Shown here: positions 5,297-5,758 of the stretch, in pieces
Layout of the letters: every line of letters starts with the position of its first letter
How positions within the stretch are numbered: position 1 is the stretch's first letter
DNA from: an uncultured Collinsella sp.
GTDB taxonomy: Bacteria > Actinomycetota > Coriobacteriia > Coriobacteriales > Coriobacteriaceae
Direction of reading: 5' to 3'
DNA: 5,758 bases
NCBI GenBank assembly: GCA_900553215.1
Contig: USCJ01000098.1
Coordinates: forward strand, 1 to 5,758
Made by a program: the position numbers and the translations under genes
The notes under the pieces: generated by a model
Told to the model about the DNA's origin: nothing
The model's input: only the letters and a program-made list of their open reading frames with translations
Database searches by the model: none

Positions 5297-5758
5297 ATGC
5301 AGGCATCGCAGCGTCTCGACCGCTTTGGCGCGGAGGTCTTCGCCTCGCTCAACAATAAGCTTCTCGTGCTGAAGGCTCAGGGCAAGACCATTTACAACAT
5401 GAGCGTGGGCACGCCCGACTTTAAGCCGTACGACCACGTGGTCGAGGCGCTGACCCAGGCCGCCCAGGACCCCGAGATGTGGAAGTATGCCCTGCGCGAC
5501 CTGCCCGAGCTTAAGCAGGCCGTGTGCGATTACTATGAGCGTCGCTTTGGCGTTTCGGGCATTACGCCGTCCATGGTGCAGTCGTGCAACGGCACGCAGG
5601 AGGGGGTGGGCCATTTGGGCCTTGCCCTGCTCGATCCGGGTGACACCATTTTGGTTCCCGATCCGTGTTACCCGGTCTTTGAGGCGGGTGCCAAGATCGC
5701 CGATGCCAAGCTCGAATACTATCCGCTGGTTGCCGAGCACAATTACCTGCCCTCTGTG
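5297..5758 (+). CDS. Class I/II PLP-dependent aminotransferase (3' end outside window)
   Basis: The frame is open from ATG at 5297 to the edge, giving 154 residues of an expected 390 or so. The ribosome binding site AAAGGTGG lies four bases before the ATG. Visible family features are 'YNMSVGTPDFKP' (33-44, N-terminal substrate-side segment), 'WKYALRDLPELKQAV' (62-76), and 'CNGTQEGVGHL' (97-107, cofactor phosphate-binding turn). 'LLDPGDTILVPDPCYPVFEAG' (111-131) is the conserved D-P-x-Y-P region. The Asn, Asp-Tyr and Schiff-base Lys of the active site lie beyond the window. The N-terminal half resembles the branch that includes LL-diaminopimelate and alanine/aspartate-type aminotransferases, but the donor and acceptor cannot be fixed from this fragment. 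No promoter fits between the terminator and the start codon, so expression probably depends on transcripts that pass the terminator. Confidence 0.93.
   Translation, partial: MQASQRLDRFGAEVFASLNNKLLVLKAQGKTIYNMSVGTPDFKPYDHVVEALTQAAQDPEMWKYALRDLPELKQAVCDYYERRFGVSGITPSMVQSCNGTQEGVGHLGLALLDPGDTILVPDPCYPVFEAGAKIADAKLEYYPLVAEHNYLPSV

Noticed and set aside
5216..5740. Minus strand open frame of about 174 codons antisense to the aminotransferase
   Set aside because: The + strand carries clear aminotransferase motifs. The minus frame would also have to run through the terminator hairpin and shows no family features.

Overview
The window looks like chromosomal DNA of a high-GC actinobacterium of the class Coriobacteriia, most likely Collinsella or a close relative. 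This is an inference from the GC-rich, C/G-ending codons, the purine-rich ribosome binding sites, and the overall style of the NAD synthetase and aminotransferase genes. No rRNA or other marker is present to prove it.

Layout. The left 2.3 kb is read leftward. Positions 1-1237 hold the 5' part of a gene that runs off the window. It encodes a small N-terminal domain resembling a LOTUS/OST-HTH winged helix, then a basic patch, a long Pro/Glu/Ala-rich linker and the start of a second folded domain. Upstream of it, separated by a strong hairpin (1310-1343), lies a gene for a membrane-anchored protein with a very Ser/Thr/Asn/Gln/Gly-rich outer tail (1378-2340). A 174-base divergent intergenic region follows (2341-2514).

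The right part is read rightward. A more A/T-rich two-gene cassette (2515-3055) encodes an 89-residue protein I cannot name and a DUF4160 protein. The second gene starts at a TTG inside the end of the first, so the pair is probably translationally coupled. Next comes a plausible sigma-A-type promoter (3120-3148) and a complete glutamine-dependent NAD+ synthetase gene, nadE (3190-5178). All three amidase catalytic residues and the ATP-pyrophosphatase loop are visible. The window ends in the 5' part of a class I/II PLP-dependent aminotransferase gene (5297-5758).

How the genes fit together. nadE makes the last step of NAD+ synthesis, and the aminotransferase belongs to amino acid metabolism. 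They may be co-transcribed or separately controlled. The 118-base gap between them contains an 18-base near-palindrome, a nested pair of inverted repeats and a textbook intrinsic terminator ending only 18 bases before the aminotransferase ATG. Because little more than a ribosome binding site fits after the terminator, the aminotransferase must apparently be reached by reading through it. That makes this gap a candidate attenuator and the best regulatory lead in the window.

I found no CRISPR array, tRNA, rRNA, insertion sequence or phage gene. The strongest leads for undescribed biology are the leader before the aminotransferase, the two-gene DUF4160 cassette and the LOTUS-like protein.
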